64,000 nucleotides of DNA from assembly GCF_028765575.1 (NCBI RefSeq), contig NZ_JARACO010000011.1, positions 55,859 to 119,858 of the forward strand. Direction: 5' to 3'. Below are positions 39,378 to 48,206 of this stretch, piece by piece; the first letter of the stretch is position 1, and each line of letters opens with the position of its first letter. A model generated the notes under the pieces. It saw nothing but the letters and a program-made list of their open reading frames with translations. It was not told the origin of the DNA and made no database searches. The translations under genes were made by a program, and so were the position numbers. The stretch is from Aliivibrio sp. S3MY1 (GTDB lineage: Bacteria > Pseudomonadota > Gammaproteobacteria > Enterobacterales > Vibrionaceae).

Positions 39378-41093
39378 TTAGCTTAATTGAGCTTTAATGT
39401 GCTCAATGATGTTTGCAATATCTACTACTTCTTTTGTATTTGCACGACGGTTCTTATATTCAAAGTTACCTTCGTCCATGCTGCGATCGCCGATCACAAC
39501 GGTATGTGGAATACCGATAAGTTCGATATCTTTGAACATAACACCTGGGCGCTCTTTACGATCATCAAATAGAACGTCGATACCCATCGCTGTTAATTCG
39601 GCATACAGTTTTTCTGCCGCTTCTTTAACGCGATCAGATTTGTACATGTTCATCGGTACGATAGCAACCGTAAATGGTGCAAGCGCTTCTGGCCATACAA
39701 TACCGTATTCGTCATTATTTTGTTCAATAGCTGAGGCAACAACACGTGAAACACCGATACCGTAACAACCCATCTCAAGGATAGAGTTTTTACCGTTAGC
39801 ATCAAGCACGCCACAGTTCATTGCTTCTGAGTAGGCTGTACCTAATTGGAAGATATGACCGACTTCGATACCGCGTTTCAGTTGTAGAGTACCTTGACCA
39901 CATGGGCTTAGATCGCCTTCAACCACGTTACGTAGATCTTCAACTTGACCAAGCTGTACATCACGATCCCAGTTAACACCAAAGAAGTGCTTACCATCGA
40001 TGTTTGCACCTGTACCAAAGTCACTCATTACAGCAACAGAGCGGTCAACGATGAATGGCAGTTCTAGGCCAACAGGGCCAAGAGAACCAGCACCAGCACC
40101 GATTAGGTCACGAAGTTGTGCTTCATCTGCCATTTCTAGTGGAGATAACACTTGTGGAAGATTTTCTGCTTTAACTTCGTTAAGTTCGTGATCACCACGG
40201 ATAATAAGTGCGATGATCTCAGCGTCAACTTCATCAGATGCTTTAACAAATAATGTTTTTACTGTTTTTTCAATCGCGATACCGTGTTGCTCAACCAATT
40301 CAGCAATTGTTTTTGCGTTTGGTGTATCAACCGTTGTCATCTCTTGAGTAGGAGCAGCACGTTCAGTTGTCGGTGCTAGAGCTTCTGCTTTTTCGATGTT
40401 AGCTGCGTAATCAGAGTCTGTTGAGAATGCGATCAAATCTTCGCCGCTTTCTGCAAGTACGTGGAACTCTTGAGAACCACTGCCGCCGATAGCGCCTGAG
40501 TCAGCCAATACTGGACGGTATTCAAGACCCATACGGTCAAATGCTTTACAGTAAGCATCGTGCATTGCATCGTAAGACTTTTGCAAGCCTTCTTTGTCGA
40601 TATCAAAGCTGTACGCATCCATCATGCAGAATTCACGTGCACGCATTACGCCAAAGCGTGGACGACGTTCATCACGGAATTTAGTCTGAATTTGGTATAG
40701 GTTTAGCGGAAGTTGTTTGTAAGAGTTAACTTCGTTACGAACAAGGCTAGTGATAACCTCTTCTGCTGTTGGGCTAAGTACAAACGGACGAACATGACGG
40801 TCAGTAAAGCGAAGTAGTTCAGGACCCATCTTTTCAGAACGGCCTGTCTCTTCCCAAAGCTCAAACGGTTGAACTACGGGCATCAAAGTTTCGATTGCAC
40901 CTGCATTGTCGATCTCTTGACGAACGATATTTTCGACTTTACGCAATACACGTAGACCTGTCGGTAGCCAAGTATATAAACCTGAAGCTAGACGGCGGAT
41001 CATACCTGCACGTAGCATGAGCTGGTGGCTCACTACTTCTGCGTCGTTTGGAGTCTCCTTCAGTGTTGAAAGAAGGTATTTGCTAGTGCGCAT
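39378..41093 (-). CDS. proS: Prolyl-tRNA synthetase
   Basis: Class II synthetase charging tRNA-Pro; bacterial type with an inserted editing (INS) domain that clears Ala-tRNA-Pro. It has 571 residues from the ATG at 41093, giving [20 protein letters not shown] as in E. coli; an ATG four codons upstream is possible. Motif 1 (around MPVVQP), motif 2 ([19 protein letters not shown]), the INS domain (about 224-407) and motif 3 ([13 protein letters not shown]) are in order, then the anticodon-binding domain. Neighbours yaeP and trmO match the enterobacterial order. Confidence 0.97.
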   Translation of the reverse strand: MRTSKYLLSTLKETPNDAEVVSHQLMLRAGMIRRLASGLYTWLPTGLRVLRKVENIVRQEIDNAGAIETLMPVVQPFELWEETGRSEKMGPELLRFTDRHVRPFVLSPTAEEVITSLVRNEVNSYKQLPLNLYQIQTKFRDERRPRFGVMRAREFCMMDAYSFDIDKEGLQKSYDAMHDAYCKAFDRMGLEYRPVLADSGAIGGSGSQEFHVLAESGEDLIAFSTDSDYAANIEKAEALAPTTERAAPTQEMTTVDTPNAKTIAELVEQHGIAIEKTVKTLFVKASDEVDAEIIALIIRGDHELNEVKAENLPQVLSPLEMADEAQLRDLIGAGAGSLGPVGLELPFIVDRSVAVMSDFGTGANIDGKHFFGVNWDRDVQLGQVEDLRNVVEGDLSPCGQGTLQLKRGIEVGHIFQLGTAYSEAMNCGVLDANGKNSILEMGCYGIGVSRVVASAIEQNNDEYGIVWPEALAPFTVAIVPMNMYKSDRVKEAAEKLYAELTAMGIDVLFDDRKERPGVMFKDIELIGIPHTVVIGDRSMDEGNFEYKNRRANTKEVVDIANIIEHIKAQLS

Positions 41094-41229
41094 GTTTTCA
41101 TCCATTTGTTAGTTATGAATATTGGAATAACTCGATTTAAACAGTTAAATCGAGAGTTTAATCTTAGTTTGAGTATGCTTGTAAAGAATTAGCTCAAATC
41201 TAAAATTAAGCCCTCTATGATATCAGCCT

Positions 41230-41251
41230 AAAAGCGATCTCAAAAGCGATC
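41230..41251. repeat. 12-bp tandem duplication at the trmO stop
   Basis: AAAAGCGATC occurs twice, 12 bp apart (41230-41239 and 41242-41251), spanning the trmO stop codon. Probably a recent slippage duplication. Confidence 0.7.
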
Positions 41252-41938
41252 AATTGCAGTTACCGTGATCGAATTGCTATCTACAGTGAATTTTACGTTC
41301 AAATCAAACAAATTTACCGCGTATTCCTTAGTATCTGCTTTTCCTTTTTTGTAGGCAGGACGAGGATCTTGCCCAAGCACTTCTTTTATCACGGTTTCAA
41401 TATGTGTTTTTTGTGGGTGTGAGCTAAGTGATTTTTGGGCTTCTATTGATAAATACACATTAAGAACATCGGGTTCTTTTTCGGCAAAGCCACCGAGAGC
41501 ATCAGGAATAGAATCGGAATAGGGGATATAAGGTTTAATGTCTATGATTGGCGTGTTGTCCACCAAATCAACGCTGCCCAATTCTAAATAGGTTTGATTG
41601 CCTTCTTGAACAACGCCTTTTAATTCAACCGCAGACATACCAATGCCATTAGGGCGAAAAGTCGCTCGTGAAGCAAAAACACCAATACGTTCGTTGCCAC
41701 CTAAACGTGGTGGACGAACCGTTGGTCTCCATCCCGCATCGAGATTTTGATCAAATAAGAAAAGAAGCCATAAATGAGAGAACTGCTCAATTCCACGAAC
41801 CGCTTCTGGTGAATTAGCATCGCCCACCAGTTTTAGGCGAGATGTGGCACTAGGCGCTAAGCGAGGCTGACGAGGAACCGCAAACTTTTCTTTGTAAGGT
41901 GATTGGATAAAAGCAACAGGATCGATGTGATAAGTCAT
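41240..41938 (-). CDS. trmO: tRNA (t6A37) N6-methyltransferase TrmO
   Basis: SAM-dependent enzyme methylating the N6 of t6A37 in threonine tRNAs. It has 232 residues, near the E. coli length. The TsaA-like beta-barrel N-terminal region carries the signature LGGNERIGVFASRATFRPNGIGMSAVEL (about 78-105) and VDLVDNTPIIDIKPYIPYSD. A small C-terminal domain follows. It lies between proS and metQ, same order as E. coli (where rcsF intervenes). A tandem 12-bp repeat covers the stop codon. Confidence 0.94.
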   Translation of the reverse strand: MTYHIDPVAFIQSPYKEKFAVPRQPRLAPSATSRLKLVGDANSPEAVRGIEQFSHLWLLFLFDQNLDAGWRPTVRPPRLGGNERIGVFASRATFRPNGIGMSAVELKGVVQEGNQTYLELGSVDLVDNTPIIDIKPYIPYSDSIPDALGGFAEKEPDVLNVYLSIEAQKSLSSHPQKTHIETVIKEVLGQDPRPAYKKGKADTKEYAVNLFDLNVKFTVDSNSITVTAIDRF

Positions 41939-41974
41939 TGAAGTATTCTTTATGAATAATAATCTTTAGACATT

Positions 41975-42008
41975 AAAAAAGGTTGACGCTCTCACGTCAA
42001 CCTTTTAT
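41975..42008. terminator. Terminator after metQ
   Basis: A 12-bp perfect stem AAAAGGTTGACG/CGTCAACCTTTT with a 6-nt loop ends the metNIQ operon. Confidence 0.93.
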
Positions 42009-42032
42009 AGGGCTACTTGCTAAAAGAAGAGA

Positions 42033-42842
42033 TTACCAACCTTTAACTACGCCGCCTTTAAATATTTTTAGAGCAGCTTGGTAAACTTCATCTGATTGGT
42101 ACGCTTTAATAAACGTTTTTACATTATCAGTATTTACGTTATCAGTACGGCCAACAATTAAGTTTACGTATGGAGACTCTTTATCTTCAACAAAGATGCC
42201 GTCTTTCTCTGGTGTAAGATTCAGGCTACTTGCGTAAGTTGTGTTGATTACAGATAGAGCAACGTCATCAAGAGAACGAGGAAGTTGTGCAGCATCTAGC
42301 TCTACAATAGTGATGTTTTTAGGGTTAGCTGTAATATCACGAACCGTTGCAGCAAGACCTGAACCATCACGTAATGTGATTAGACCTTGTTCTTGAAGAA
42401 GAAGTAAAGAACGACCAAGGTTAGTTGGATCGTTTGGTACTGCAATACGTGCACCGTCTTCAATTTGGTCAACCGAAGTTACTTGCTTAGAGTAACCAGC
42501 AATTGGGTAAACAAATGAATTACCAGCGATTTCAATTTTGTAACCGCGATCAGCCACTTGTTGCTCAAGGTATGGCTTGTGTTGGAATGCATTTAGGTCG
42601 ATAGAACCATCATCCAACGCTGCGTTTGGTGTTACGTAATCGGTAAATGTCACTAGCTCAACATCAAGACCGTATTGCTCTTTTGCAACTTTAGCGGCTA
42701 CTTCTGCTACTTGCGCTTCAGCACCTGCCATTACACCTACTTTAATTAGGTTTGTGTTTACTTCTTCTTGGCCACAGCCAGTTAGAATGAGTGCTGATGC
42801 TAGGCCAGCAGCAGCTGCTAGTGTTTTTAGGTTCAATTTCAT
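42033..42842 (-). CDS. metQ: Methionine ABC transporter substrate-binding lipoprotein
   Basis: Lipid-anchored periplasmic-facing D/L-methionine receptor of the MetNIQ importer (NlpA family). It has 269 residues. The lipobox LTGC puts the lipid on Cys23. The NlpA-family core is visible (DIDLNAFQHKPYLEQQ-like DGSIDLNAFQHKPYLEQQ and VPNDPTNLGRSLLLLQ). A strong AAGGAG ribosome site precedes the ATG. It is the last gene of the minus-strand metN-metI-metQ operon, and a strong terminator follows. Confidence 0.97.
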   Translation of the reverse strand: MKLNLKTLAAAAGLASALILTGCGQEEVNTNLIKVGVMAGAEAQVAEVAAKVAKEQYGLDVELVTFTDYVTPNAALDDGSIDLNAFQHKPYLEQQVADRGYKIEIAGNSFVYPIAGYSKQVTSVDQIEDGARIAVPNDPTNLGRSLLLLQEQGLITLRDGSGLAATVRDITANPKNITIVELDAAQLPRSLDDVALSVINTTYASSLNLTPEKDGIFVEDKESPYVNLIVGRTDNVNTDNVKTFIKAYQSDEVYQAALKIFKGGVVKGW

Positions 42843-42883
42843 TATTTACTCCTTAAAAATGAATTCCATATATAAAAATTAGA

Positions 42884-43561
42884 TTAACGATGATCAACTT
42901 TCTTAACTAAAGCGTCACCTACAGATTGAATGATTTGCACTAAAACAATCAGCATTACAACCGTCACCGTCATGATGGTTAAATCATAACGGTGGAAACC
43001 ATATCGAATAGCAACATCACCTAAGCCGCCACCGCCAACCGTACCTGCCATTGCCGAGTAGCTAACTAACGTTACTAGAGTGATAGTTACTGTATTTAAG
43101 ATTGTAGGTAGTGCTTCAGGAAGCAATACTTTAGTAATAATTTGTAGCGGTGTTGCGCCCATAGATTGTGCCGCTTCAACTAAGCCACTTGGTACTTCAA
43201 TTAATGCGCCTTCAATTAAACGAGCCACAAATGGGATTGCGCCAATAGTCAGTGGGACGATTGCCGCTGTCGTACCAATAAAGCTGCCCACAATCAGTTT
43301 TGTTACTGGAATAATGGCAACCATTAGAACCAAGAAAGGCACTGAACGACCAACGTTTACAATCGCACCAAGCACACTGTTAAATGCAGTATTTTCCATT
43401 AAGCCGCCTTTTTTGGTGATATGTAAAACAACACCAAGAGGGATCCCAATAGCAAAACCAACAATACCAGCAACCACAACCATATAAAGGGTTTCGCCCG
43501 TTGCGTTTACTAACAGCTTGCTGTTTAAATCAAGCCATGCAGAAATCACATCAAATGACAT
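42884..43561 (-). CDS. metI: Methionine ABC transporter permease
   Basis: Inner-membrane permease of the methionine importer. It has 225 residues with about five membrane helices. The cytoplasmic coupling (EAA-type) loop is [27 protein letters not shown] (about 129-155). It overlaps the metN stop by 11 bp and is followed 41 bp later by metQ. Confidence 0.96.
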   Translation of the reverse strand: MSFDVISAWLDLNSKLLVNATGETLYMVVVAGIVGFAIGIPLGVVLHITKKGGLMENTAFNSVLGAIVNVGRSVPFLVLMVAIIPVTKLIVGSFIGTTAAIVPLTIGAIPFVARLIEGALIEVPSGLVEAAQSMGATPLQIITKVLLPEALPTILNTVTITLVTLVSYSAMAGTVGGGGLGDVAIRYGFHRYDLTIMTVTVVMLIVLVQIIQSVGDALVKKVDHR

Positions 43562-44585
43562 AACCTAATACCTCTACTTTTACGTGGTGATTGCGTAAGA
43601 ATGCAATTGCTTGCTCTGTTGATTCAGGGTTACCAAAAAATTCCGCTAGCATAAGGCCAAATTTAACGCCGCCTGCATAATCAATATCTGCGTTTAATAT
43701 GCTGATATCAATATCAAATTCGCGAGAGATTTGGCTAATAACAGGGGCATCAACACTGGCACCAGTAAATTCCAAACGAATAAGAGGGTAACTGCCATCT
43801 ACATAGGTTTCTTGTAGACGAGATTTGAAATCATCAGGAATTGATAAATCTAATGTTGCACGAATAAACTCTTGTGCAAGCTTGGTCTTAGGGTGAGCAA
43901 AAATGTCACTTACAATGCCTTTTTCAACCAATTCACCACCACCGATAATCGCCACTTCATGACAAATGCTTTTTACCACTTCCATTTCATGAGTGATGAT
44001 TAAAATCGTGATGTTTAATTTACGGTTTAGATCTTTAATCAGCTCTAAAATCGATTTTGTTGTTGCAGGATCAAGCGCACTGGTAGCCTCATCGCAAAGC
44101 AATACTTTTGGATCCGTTGAAAGTGCACGAGCAATGGCGACACGTTGTTTTTGCCCACCACTTAAATTCGCAGGGTAGGTATTGTGTTTGTCAGACAAGC
44201 CAACAAGATCGAGTAGCTCACTTACTTTCTTTTTAATATCTTGTTTTGATTTACCCGCTAACTCTAAAGGTAGAGCGACGTTTTCAAATACAGTTCGTGA
44301 AGCAAGAAGGTTAAAGTGTTGGAAGATCATCCCTATATTACGACGAGCTTTACTTAATTCGCTTGAAGAGAGTTTTGTTAAATCAACACCATCAACAATA
44401 ACTTCACCATTTGTTGGCTTCTCTAGCATGTTTACACAGCGTATCAGTGTGCTTTTCCCTGCACCTGATGAGCCAATCACACCAAAGATGGTGCCTTGGG
44501 CAATATGTAGGTTAATATCTTTAAGGGCATTAATTTCCTTTGCACCTTGATAAAACACCTTATTAACGCGGTTTATTTCAATCAT
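43551..44585 (-). CDS. metN: Methionine ABC transporter ATPase
   Basis: ATP-binding subunit of MetNIQ. It has 344 residues. Walker A is GSSGAGKST (about 38-46), the ABC signature [13 protein letters not shown] (about 141-153), and Walker [14 protein letters not shown]. The C-terminal NIL domain (about 265-344) binds methionine and gives trans-inhibition. It is the first gene of the operon. A MetJ-type operator and candidate promoter lie about 120-180 bp upstream. Confidence 0.97.
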   Translation of the reverse strand: MIEINRVNKVFYQGAKEINALKDINLHIAQGTIFGVIGSSGAGKSTLIRCVNMLEKPTNGEVIVDGVDLTKLSSSELSKARRNIGMIFQHFNLLASRTVFENVALPLELAGKSKQDIKKKVSELLDLVGLSDKHNTYPANLSGGQKQRVAIARALSTDPKVLLCDEATSALDPATTKSILELIKDLNRKLNITILIITHEMEVVKSICHEVAIIGGGELVEKGIVSDIFAHPKTKLAQEFIRATLDLSIPDDFKSRLQETYVDGSYPLIRLEFTGASVDAPVISQISREFDIDISILNADIDYAGGVKFGLMLAEFFGNPESTEQAIAFLRNHHVKVEVLGYVI

Positions 44586-44703
44586 GATTCGCCTTGAACT
44601 GCATTTTTAAATAGGGAGCTAATGTAAATAGAAAGCCAGTGTAAATAGAAAGATAACCAAGGTTAAAAAATCTGAGCGATCTCTCATTTTTTATATTCTA
44701 CTG

Positions 44704-44732
44704 ATGCTATTTCGGATATTGATTTAAGTCAA
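44704..44732 (-). promoter_or_regulatory. Candidate metN promoter
   Basis: Minus-strand TTGACT (-35, 44727-44732), 17-bp spacer, TAGCAT (-10, 44704-44709), 10 bp downstream of the MetJ boxes. A TTGAT-N4-GTCAA FNR-like palindrome (44719-44732) overlaps the -35. Confidence 0.45.
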
Positions 44733-44741
44733 TAGGTATTT

Positions 44742-44765
44742 TTACGTCTAGACGGCTAAACGTAT
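44742..44765. promoter_or_regulatory. MetJ operator (three tandem met boxes)
   Basis: Three adjacent 8-mers resemble AGACGTCT: TTACGTCT (6/8), AGACGGCT (7/8) and AAACGTAT (6/8). Tandem met boxes bind the methionine repressor MetJ cooperatively. The site lies between metN and the divergent gmhB. Confidence 0.7.
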
Positions 44766-44839
44766 AAATAAGATGCTAAGAAAGCAAAAGCGTGCGATAA
44801 TTTTTTATTAACCGATTTGATTATATAGAGGGTTTCACC

Positions 44840-45391
44840 TTGTCTAAACCAGCAGTATTTCTTGATAGAGACGGCGTGATTAACGTTGATCGTGGCTATG
44901 TTCATAAGCGTGATGACTTTGAATACATTGATGGTGTATTTAATGCTGTTAAAAAATGCAAAGACATGGGTTACCTACTGGTATTGGTAACAAACCAATC
45001 AGGCATTGCTCGTGGCATGTTTACAGAAGAGCAATTTGAAACGCTAACAGAGTGGATGGATTGGAACTTTGCTGAAAACGACATCGACTTTGATGGTATC
45101 TATTACTGCCCACACCACCCAGAAGCAACAGTAGAGCAATACAAAGAAGTGTGTGATTGCCGTAAACCAAATCCTGGCATGTTTATTTCTGCTCAAACGT
45201 TCTTAGATATCGACATGGAAAACTCTGTGATGATTGGTGATAAGAAAGAAGACATGATGGCAGCACAAGCGGCGGGTGTTGGTACTCGTATTCTTGTTCG
45301 CACTGGTAAGCCAGTAACCGAAGAAGGCGAAGCGTTAGCAACAACGGTTCTTGATAGTATTGCGGATGTGCCTAAGTTTCTGTTTGCTTAG
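44840..45391 (+). CDS. gmhB: D,D-heptose 1,7-bisphosphate phosphatase
   Basis: HAD-superfamily phosphatase that removes the C7 phosphate in ADP-heptose synthesis for the LPS inner core. It has 183 residues. HAD motif I is DRDGVIN (about 8-14), the TNQSG region follows, and the zinc loop has cysteines and histidines in CPHHPEA...CDCRKPNPG. Motif IV is IGDKKEDM. The apparent start is TTG at 44840 with AGGG upstream. It is divergent from metN, as in E. coli. Confidence 0.94.
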   Translation: MSKPAVFLDRDGVINVDRGYVHKRDDFEYIDGVFNAVKKCKDMGYLLVLVTNQSGIARGMFTEEQFETLTEWMDWNFAENDIDFDGIYYCPHHPEATVEQYKEVCDCRKPNPGMFISAQTFLDIDMENSVMIGDKKEDMMAAQAAGVGTRILVRTGKPVTEEGEALATTVLDSIADVPKFLFA

Positions 45392-45429
45392 TTTTTTACT
45401 AAGTGAGCCAGAAAATAGAATGTAATTAA

Positions 45430-45462
45430 GCGCCTATAGAGAAGTCTGTAGGCGTTTTTTTA
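45430..45462 (+). terminator. Terminator after gmhB
   Basis: A 10-bp stem CGCCTATAGA/TCTGTAGGCG with a GAAG loop and a T-tract. Confidence 0.9.
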
Positions 45463-45614
45463 TGTTATTACGTTGTTTTAAAGTGGCTTTTTCTTTCCGT
45501 CTTACTTTTAAGAGATAAAGAGTGTATCTTTATTATAGAAAGTTACTTAAAGTTAATTATGTAAATGGATTTTAAATGACTCAATGAGTAGAGTTGTAAA
45601 CTAAGGTGGTAGTT

Positions 45615-45782
45615 ATGAATAACGTTGATAAAAGTTCAAATCTGCTTTTAGGTAATGATCAGCCAAAGGCATTATGTCATCAAAAAATGCCCGTAGATGA
45701 GACGGTGAATACATGGGATTTATTAACGGATGAACAACAACAAGAAATCCTTTCTCATTTGAGTGAGATCCCTTTTCAGTAA
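45615..45782 (+). CDS. Small protein of unknown function, 55 residues
   Basis: I do not recognise this gene. ATG at 45615, TAA at 45780-45782, with a good ribosome site (AAGGTGGT, 5 nt before the ATG). The product begins MNNVDKSSNLLLG, holds one cysteine (ALCHQKMP) and ends in an acidic helix (TDEQQQEILSHLSEIPFQ). No signal peptide or membrane segment. It stands alone between gmhB and the ABC operon and a hairpin follows at 45847-45871. Confidence 0.55.
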   Translation: MNNVDKSSNLLLGNDQPKALCHQKMPVDETVNTWDLLTDEQQQEILSHLSEIPFQ

Positions 45783-45846
45783 TTTTCTTGCTTTAATATT
45801 TCTCTTTTATATTAGTAGATAATCTAATCCAAAGAGGTTTATTTTA

Positions 45847-45871
45847 TGACACTTTCTTAATAAAAGTGTCA
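45847..45871 (+). terminator. Possible terminator after the 55-residue gene
   Basis: A 9-bp perfect stem TGACACTTT/AAAGTGTCA with a 7-nt loop. The following T content is modest. Confidence 0.45.
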
Positions 45872-46042
45872 AATTCTTGTCTTTCTCTTTCTAATCTCCT
45901 TACTATTCTGCAAACTGTTAACTCGCTTACACTCTCAATAGAGCGGATTGTAGTTGGCATACTATTGAGCTAAGTTAATAAAATTATTATAAAAAACAAA
46001 TGCAGCGGAGTCTGCAGATTGGATTTGGAGCAATAGTCACGG

Positions 46043-47071
46043 ATGATATCTTACCTACTTAGACGACTTTTATTGGTTGTCCCAACCTTTATTGGTATTA
46101 CCTTACTTATTTTTGCGTTAACGCGTTTTGTTCCCGGAGGCCCTGTAGAGCGTATGCTTCTGAGCTTACAAATGCAGGGAAGCGCTGAAACGGGTGGAAC
46201 AAGCAGTGTAACTGATGGAAATAATGCCTTATCAGAAGATCAAATTGCCGAGCTTAATGCGTTTTATGGTTTAGATAAGCCTGTTTTTGAAGCCTATTAT
46301 GATTGGTTAACAAAATTAGTGGTTCTCGATCTTGGTGAATCGACCCGTTATTACGAACCTGTATGGGATATGATTGCTGAGCGCTTACCTGTTTCCCTCT
46401 TTTATGGGGGAATGACCTTCCTACTCAGCTATCTTATTTCCATTCCTCTCGGTTATTTAAAAGCGTTAAAGCATGGCTCCATTCTTGATTCCACCTCTTC
46501 CATTGCTATTTTTGTTGGTTTTGCTTTGCCAGGTTACGTCATTGGTGTGTTCTTAATTAGTTTGTTTAGCTATCAACTGGAATGGTTTCCAATGGGTGGC
46601 TTTGTTGGCGATGACTTTGATGATTTCGGCGCTTTTGAACAAATAAAAGACATTATGTGGCATGCCGTATTACCTCTATTTTGTTATCTCATCGGTGATT
46701 TTGCTCTACTTACGATGACCATGAAGAATAACTTAATGGAAAACTTAGCGGCGGATTATGTTCGTACCGCCATCGCTAAAGGCTTGCCATTTAGAAAAGC
46801 CGTTCGTAAACACGCCTTACGTAATAGTTTGATCCCTGTTGCGAGTCACTTTGGTAATTCACTGATGTTTTTTATGACGGGTTCATTTCTCATCGAGGTT
46901 ATTTTCAATATTGATGGCATTGGCTTGCTCGGTTACGAAGCGATTATGGAGCGAGATTACCCAGTCGTTATGGGGTTGTTTGCCATTAATGCCATGATGC
47001 TGATGCTAGGCAATATTTTGTCTGATGTGTGTGTTGCAGTGGTTGATCCACGCGTGAAGTTTGGAGCTTAA
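46043..47071 (+). CDS. ABC transporter permease, YejB/OppB-like
   Basis: Inner-membrane permease of a peptide/nickel-class (family 5) ABC importer. It has 342 residues with about six membrane helices. The N-terminal segment MISYLLRRLLLVVPTFIGITLLIFAL is typical, and an EAA-type coupling loop (YVRTAIAKGLPFRKAVRKHALRNSLIP, about 235-262) is present. The long periplasmic loop 1 resembles YejB. It is first in a five-gene operon, with 2 bp to the next permease gene. Confidence 0.9.
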   Translation: MISYLLRRLLLVVPTFIGITLLIFALTRFVPGGPVERMLLSLQMQGSAETGGTSSVTDGNNALSEDQIAELNAFYGLDKPVFEAYYDWLTKLVVLDLGESTRYYEPVWDMIAERLPVSLFYGGMTFLLSYLISIPLGYLKALKHGSILDSTSSIAIFVGFALPGYVIGVFLISLFSYQLEWFPMGGFVGDDFDDFGAFEQIKDIMWHAVLPLFCYLIGDFALLTMTMKNNLMENLAADYVRTAIAKGLPFRKAVRKHALRNSLIPVASHFGNSLMFFMTGSFLIEVIFNIDGIGLLGYEAIMERDYPVVMGLFAINAMMLMLGNILSDVCVAVVDPRVKFGA

Positions 47072-47073
47072 TT

Positions 47074-48126
47074 ATGACGTCGATATTAAAGTTAAGTCCA
47101 CTGACGCAAAAGAAAGTTCAACGTTTTAAGGCGATAAAACGAGGTTATTGGTCATTTCTTATTTTGTCTTTATTACTGATGCTTTCTATCTTTGCGGAAG
47201 TGTTCGTTAATAGCAGAGCATTATTGGTGAGTTATCAAGGAGAGTGGCATTTTCCAACCTATGGTGACATAAAATCTGGAGAGATCTTTGGTTTAGATTA
47301 TGTCCATGAAACTAATTACAGAGAGTTGAAAATTAAGTTTGAACAAGAAGAGCAGGGTAACTTTGTTATTATGCCTATTGTTCCATGGAATCCTTATGAG
47401 CAAGATTTTTCAGGGGATTTTCCTCCTACAGAGCCAAGTGTTGAAGGACAACATTATTTAGGCACCGATACGATTGGTCGAGATATTGTGTCGCGATTGG
47501 TTTATGGCTTTCGGATTGCCATGGGCTTTGCCTTAATTACCTTGGCAATATCCTATGTCATTGGCGTATCCGTTGGTTGTGCGATGGGGTTCTTTGGTGG
47601 CAAGTTCGATCTGTTTTTCCAACGTTTTATTGAAATTTGGTCTATGGTGCCTTTCTTATACGTCATCATGATATTGGTATCTATTATGAAGCCCAGCTTT
47701 ATATTGTTTACCTTAATTAATGTCATGTTTGGCTGGATGGGAATGACATGGTACATGCGAACCATGACCTATAAAGAAAAAGCCCGAGAATATGTGGTGG
47801 CAGCCAAAGCTCTCGGCGCATCCAATAGCCGAATTTTGTTCCATCATATTTTGCCAAATACCATGGTTATGATTGTTACTTTGGCGCCATTTACTATTGT
47901 CGCAAATATCACCGCTCTTACTGCTTTGGATTATTTGGGGCTAGGTTTAATGCCACCGACACCAAGCTGGGGGGAGCTATTGCAACAAGGAAAATCAAAT
48001 TTAGATTCACCATGGATAGCAAGCTCGGTTGTGACTGCGATTGTGACGGTATTAATTATGGTGACCTTTATTGGAGAAGGGATACGAGAAGCCTTTGATC
48101 CAAAGAAACATACTCGATACGTTTAA
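47074..48126 (+). CDS. ABC transporter permease, YejE/OppC-like
   Basis: Second permease. It has 350 residues: an N-terminal membrane helix (about 26-44), a large periplasmic domain with the family motif HYLGTDTIGRDIVSRLVYGFR (about 127-147), then five helices and the coupling loop YVVAAKALGASNSRILFHHILPNT. Closest in outline to YejE. It starts 2 bp after the YejB-like gene. The binding-protein gene follows after 80 bp. Confidence 0.9.
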   Translation: MTSILKLSPLTQKKVQRFKAIKRGYWSFLILSLLLMLSIFAEVFVNSRALLVSYQGEWHFPTYGDIKSGEIFGLDYVHETNYRELKIKFEQEEQGNFVIMPIVPWNPYEQDFSGDFPPTEPSVEGQHYLGTDTIGRDIVSRLVYGFRIAMGFALITLAISYVIGVSVGCAMGFFGGKFDLFFQRFIEIWSMVPFLYVIMILVSIMKPSFILFTLINVMFGWMGMTWYMRTMTYKEKAREYVVAAKALGASNSRILFHHILPNTMVMIVTLAPFTIVANITALTALDYLGLGLMPPTPSWGELLQQGKSNLDSPWIASSVVTAIVTVLIMVTFIGEGIREAFDPKKHTRYV

Positions 48127-48206
48127 GTATTAACCTAGGTTGATGGAAAGCAGGGATCTAGGCCATATCGAAAATAGAGATAATAAAAAGAAAGGAATCG
48201 ATAACT

